From NCBI GenBank assembly GCA_037447655.1, contig JBBHKE010003546.1:126001-158352 (forward strand): a DNA stretch of 32,352 nt, written 5' to 3'. Of this stretch, positions 28,742 to 32,352 are shown one piece after another (position 1 is the first letter of the stretch; each line of letters starts with the position of its first letter). Source of the DNA: Zygnema cylindricum (lineage: Eukaryota > Streptophyta > Zygnematophyceae > Zygnematales > Zygnemataceae). A program made the translations under genes and the position numbers. Under the pieces are notes generated by a model. It was given only the letters and a program-made list of their open reading frames with translations, was not told the origin of the DNA and made no database searches.

Positions 28742-28825
28742 CCGGCGGCAGGATTTGATCCCTGTACCTACCGGCCGCAGATAGGAAGTAGCCGGTAGCC
28801 TTAGCCGTTAGGTCTAGCAGTAGAG
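28742..28825 (-). other. tRNA-like module, antisense in LTR K
   Basis: The minus strand reads GACCTAACGGCTAAGGC, then CTACCGG, and CAGG-GATCAAAT-CCTG as a T arm with B box GGATCAAATCC. Confidence 0.6.
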
Positions 28826-29349
28826 TTACGTACTATATAGTTTGATAATTAATTATATGTGTATTCGTACGATAATTCATTTAACTATAACACATTACGG
28901 GATACATAGATCCAGTAATATATAGAGTACGGATTACGGTATGGACTCAAAATCAATACCGCGCATTTGTTTCGTAAGTGAAACAAATATCGCGCATGTA
29001 TTTATTACGGCTACGATTAAATCCGAATTTAATCGGACGGCCGGGATTAAGGCCGAGATCGCGGAGGAAGATTTCGGCGGTTTGTGGCCATCGCCACATC
29101 GGATGACGCGTGGCGAAATTCCGTTGGATCGAGGAATCTCCGGAGATTATGGTACCGAATCCGGATATGACATGTGTCGACATTTAGACCATGTCGTACA
29201 CTGTCCGTACCTAAAGTACATCGGCAGCTGTACTTTTGCGTACGGAACTCAATTCTGATTGGTTCCGTACATCAGTAGATAGAGTCTGTGAGAGAGATAG
29301 GACTTAGAAAAATTTAGAAGATAGGACCCTCTCTCCCAGAGAGCTTCTG

Positions 29350-29487
29350 TATAAAAGGTCAACTTTGACCCTCCATAACTTACTGCTCAGGGGAGCAAAT
29401 TCAGAGATTCTTTTTGCTATCGACTCAGGGGAGTCTTGCCTTCACAGGGGTGCAGGTGGTCAGGGTTTTTGTCTGCCAGGGTGGCAG
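29350..29487 (+). promoter_or_regulatory. TATA box and leader hairpin array of LTR K
   Basis: TATAAAAG (29350-29357); GGTCA-ACTT-TGACC (29357-29370); CCATAACTTA; TGCTC-AGGG-GAGCA (29384-29397); GATTCTTTTTGC (29406-29417); GACTC-AGGG-GAGTC (29422-29435); a five-of-six paired CTTCAC-AGGG-GTGCAG (29440-29455); CTGCCA-GGG-TGGCAG (29473-29487). With normal TATA spacing, transcription would begin near 29376-29385. The first palindrome would then act as DNA and the rest as RNA. Confidence 0.65.
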
Positions 29488-29813
29488 TTATTTTTGTTGG
29501 AACACAAAGGGGTCAGGATTATCCTAGAGGCTTCTTGGAAGCTGTCTACTCTGAGGACTTATGGAGGTCTCAGAGTTTCATTATCTATAGGCCATCTTTG
29601 GCTAGCCATAACTTAATGCTCAAGTGAGCAATTTCAGTGATTCTTTTTGCTGCAGACTCAAGGGAGTCCAAGTTACACAAAAGTGTAGTCAGCTAGAGTT
29701 TTTGCGTGCCATGGTGGCACTTATTTATTGCTAAAGTCAAAAGTGCAAATTTTATGCTAGATGCTTCATATAAATTGGACATTAGGTGGACCAATGGAGG
29801 TCACAGAATTATA

Positions 29814-30303
29814 AAATTGTTCAGTGAAACTACACCGCGTATCGCTGTTAGTGTTCATAATTTTTTCACCACTTAAAAACCATTTTTTCTATGTACACTC
29901 TCGTCCAATTTTCTATTTAAGACCACTAATCGGAAGCTGGAAATCTTACCTTTCAATTGAAACCGTCAAATTTGTAATCTGACACGTATGCATGAAAAAA
30001 AATTGTTTTAAGAGGTAAAAACAACATTTACACTACAGTACAGTACGATATAGTACACTGTGTATCGATATTAGTGTTAAAGATTTTTTTTGCCACTTAA
30101 AACATCTTTATCCCTTACAAACTTGTCAGGTTGTTGATCTGATGATTACGATTGAAAGGTAAGATTCTCAAGTTCGAATTGGCGATTTCAAATTGAAAAT
30201 CGAAAACGTGTGTACGGAGAAAATATGTTTTAAGTGGCGAAAATAAATATTGACACTACAGCAAAGGTCGCAAGAGTCAAAATTTACAAAATTTACAGTC
30301 AAA
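29814..30303. repeat. Foldback repeat block, copy 1
   Basis: Two units of about 200 bp. Each starts near TTAGTGTT with a T-rich stretch and CCACTTAAAA, and ends TTTTAAG followed by ACACTACAG, so the ends are inverted repeats. The second unit resembles the reverse complement of the first, including CTTACCTTTCAAT / ATTGAAAGGTAAG. Looks like small non-coding transposons (MITE-like) next to each other. No coding frame. Confidence 0.6.
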
Positions 30304-30929
30304 AGTACCAATCTACATACTCTATTTCGCGAATTACGAAACAAAACGACGTCGAATTTAAACGGATGCGATTAAGTTATCACTTCCAATCGGACGGCTC
30401 AAAGTGAAGCCGAAGCACCGAAGTGGTCGTTTGGCAGTTTGTGAGCCAAAAGCGGCGGATGACACGTGGCAAGCCATAATTGAACAACGAATATTACGCG
30501 GGAAGAAACAAGACTCAGGAACAAACACGCGTCAGCGGAGCGGCCATGCCGTACTATGGCCGTATAAGAAGTACAACGGTTCTATATTCTTTTACGTTAC
30601 AATCCTTTGATTGGCTATGTACACAAGTAGTAGGTTCATAGAGGGAGCTTGTGACTTAGAAAACTTTAGGTAGCCGCCTCTCTCCCAGAGTGCAACGTAT
30701 CTATATGTCATCTTTGGCTAACCATAACTTAATGTTCAGGTGAGCAGTTTCACTGATTCTTTTTGCTGCGGACTCAAGGGAGTCCAGGCTACACAGAGGT
30801 GTAATCGGTCAAAGTGTTTGCGTGCCAGGGTGGCACTTATTCATTCCTAAAGTGAAAAGTGCAAATATTATCCTAAAGGCTTCATATAAACTGGACATTA
30901 GGTGGACCGATGGAGGTCACAGAATTACA
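30304..30929 (+). mobile_element. Partial family 3 LTR, second copy
   Basis: Matches the J 3' LTR from about 27798 to its end, without K and without the duplicated promoter. It starts at CCAATCTACATACTC and ends GGTCACAGAATTACA at 30929. Together with the foldback block on its right it repeats the arrangement seen from 27798 to 30303. Confidence 0.85.
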
Positions 30930-31405
30930 AAATTGTTTTGTGAAATTACACCGTGTATTGTTGTTAGTGTTCATAATTTTGTCACCACTTAAAACATCTT
31001 TTCTATGTACACTCTCGTCCAATTTTTTGTTTAAGACCACCAATCGGAAGCTGAAAATCTTGCCTTTCAATTGAAACCGTCAAATCCTTAATCCGACGCG
31101 TATGTATGAAAAAAAATGTTTTATTGGCAAAAACAACATTTACACTCAGTACAATACGATATAGTACACTGTGTATCGATATTAGTGTTAATGTTTTTTT
31201 TGCCACTTAAAACATCTTTATCCCATACAAACTTGTCGGATTGTTGATCTGACGATTACGATTGAAAGGTAAGATTCTCAAGTTCGAATTGACGGTTTCA
31301 AATTGAAAATCGAAAATGTGTGTACGGTGAAAATATGTTTTAAGTGGTGAAAAGAAATATTGACACTACAACAAAGGTTGCAAAAGTCAAAATTTTAGAT
31401 AACCG
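30930..31405. repeat. Foldback repeat block, copy 2
   Basis: A second copy of 29814-30303, with roughly nine in ten bases the same, again directly after a family 3 LTR end. The pair is best explained by one duplication of an LTR-plus-foldback segment. Confidence 0.75.
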
Positions 31406-31985
31406 AAACCGACTGCATTTTTTTTTCATAATCTGAGTACCCGACGCCAAACCGAGGTATGTCACCCTCCTAAATTGTTAAACGTTAACTGATACGGGTT
31501 TACAAAAATAAAAGTTAAATGAAACTCGATTTCTCACGACTACCGCCCGTACCCCAAATAGTAAATAATTAGTGGTACATCTCTCGTATACCTTCCACGA
31601 TAAAAAGGGTACAAAGTACATTGTTGGATTGTATCGAAAATTGTTCAAAAGTAGGCGTTTTTATGGTAGGCCCTTGGTCGGCGCCTTTATCGTAAGTTGT
31701 GTTTTGGGATTTTCATGTGATCTTCTTAGATCGCTACTTTGATCAGCGACCATCTGATCGTCCGAATCTGACGGTGTAAATAAAACTTTTTGGTCCGAAT
31801 GTTTTAATTGGTCCGAATAGGTCCGAATACAATACGGGTCTTAAGGTCATATTGTATGTTTTGCATACAATTGGCATATTGTATGGGCCTACTTTCACCT
31901 ACTTTTGAACTATGGTACGGACAGTACAAAATTTTCATTTATTTTCGTTTTATGCTAACCCGATCGTAACCGATTTTTTTTTTTT
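31406..31985. other. Non-coding stretch, unassigned
   Basis: No coding frame and no copia similarity. It holds three close copies of GGTCCGAAT (31791-31827), a CATATTGTATG repeat (31848-31884) and T-rich runs. The left end (AACCGAAACCGACTGCATT) resembles motifs in the foldback element that follows, so it may belong to the same repeat. Confidence 0.4.
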
Positions 31986-32352
31986 CTGTGAATCAACCGC
32001 CTGAATCCGCTTGGTCCCCCAAATTTGGCAACCGAATCCGTTCCGGATCCGACGCGGGCGGTCGGTTAACGGTCGGTCATTGTTTCGGTTGACTGTTTGC
32101 GACCTCAGCACTACAGCAATAGCGATACACGGTGTAGTGAACTATGGTACTGACCGATACGTATCGGTTGACTGCATCGAGTACCCGAATCCGAATCGCA
32201 TAAAGATGCGACGCGACGCATCTCTAGCCAGAGGTCGCAAACGGTCAACCGAAACCGTGACCGACCGTTAACCGACCGCCCGCGCCGGATCCGGAACGGA
32301 TTCGGTTGCCAAATTTTGGGGGTCGGGCGGTTACGGTCGGTTGACTCACCAT
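31986..32352. repeat. Long inverted repeat (foldback element) at the window edge
   Basis: Arms of about 115-120 bp (31988-32105 and 32231-32350) are inverted copies with few mismatches. For example, CAACCGAATCCGTTCCGGAT pairs with its complement near 32290-32316, and GTTTGCGACCTC pairs with GAGGTCGCAAAC. The loop of about 125 bp includes the perfect palindrome ACCGATACGTATCGGT. GC content is higher than in the rest of the window. The element may extend past the end, so target duplications cannot be checked. Confidence 0.75.

Larger units (their letters stand above)
28531..29580 (+). mobile_element. Solo LTR K (family 2)
   Basis: A 1050-bp LTR, TGTAGAAACTAATGG to GGTCTCAGAGTTTCA, flanked by GTATC (28526-28530) and TTATC (29581-29585), a 4/5 duplication. 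Removing it restores J's LTR. It has the clearest TATA box (TATAAAAG, 29350-29357) and a complete hairpin array. Confidence 0.9.
27509..29813 (+). mobile_element. 3' LTR of element J (family 3), split by LTR K
   Basis: Begins TGTTAAAAAAGG at 27509, is interrupted by solo LTR K (28531-29580), and ends GGTCACAGAATTATA at 29813. Without K it is about 1250 bp, enlarged by a duplicated promoter block (28038-28380). The leader hairpins after K (29590-29720) are very well formed: TGCTC-AAGT-GAGCA, GACTC-AAGG-GAGTC, ACAC-AAAA-GTGT and GTGCC-ATG-GTGGCAC. Confidence 0.82.

Noticed and set aside
32011-32271. 86-codon frame in the foldback element
   Set aside because: It spans arm, loop and opposite arm of an inverted repeat; the openness reflects low stop frequency in GC-rich repeats.

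Overview
The window is eukaryotic intergenic repeat DNA built almost entirely from nested Ty1/copia LTR retrotransposons. I see no host gene. A green-plant genome is the most likely source. The primer binding sites copy the anticodon arm of a plant-type initiator tRNA-Met (GTGGG/CCCAC stem, as I recall it), and the LTRs carry CACGTG boxes. This is inference; the species is not identifiable by eye. All coding regions carry stops, frameshifts or deletions.

Layout, from outermost to innermost. (1) A plus-strand copia element, J, is represented by a gag-pre-integrase piece at 1-149 and by integrase to RNase H at 25081-27508, followed by its 3' LTR (27509-29813). (2) J is interrupted by an LTR at 150-1157 that runs into an assembly gap, by an unassigned AT-rich stretch (1168-2208), and by a plus-strand LTR (2209-2561 continuing at 24680-25080). 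(3) Into that LTR went a minus-strand copia element, BEG (2562-24679, target duplication GACTA/GACTG). (4) BEG was itself hit twice. Its gag received a complete minus-strand copia element, F (15125-23526, perfect duplication CCACT). Its reverse transcriptase received element M of another family (LTR 4456-4537 plus 10412-10816). (5) M's LTR contains minus-strand copia element C (4538-10411), and M's 3' coding end contains solo LTR D (10888-11954, perfect duplication AGTAT). F's 3' LTR contains LTR I (15801-16970). F's 5' LTR contains a hAT-like DNA element (22335-23257, 8-bp near-duplication). J's 3' LTR contains solo LTR K (28531-29580). The right end (29814-32352) holds duplicated foldback units, an unassigned stretch and a long inverted repeat at the window edge.

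The notable biology is in the copia LTRs. Across at least three diverged LTR families they share the same parts in the same order: a long hairpin near the start; an antisense tRNA-like module with A and B boxes; a U3 palindrome; G-box and CCAAT-type motifs; a TATA box; an array of short hairpins whose stems change in a compensatory way around invariant spacers; and an ATG about 20 nt before the LTR end that opens gag and reads straight through a half-tRNA-Met primer binding site. Together these look like a conserved, largely non-coding regulatory architecture in a copia lineage.
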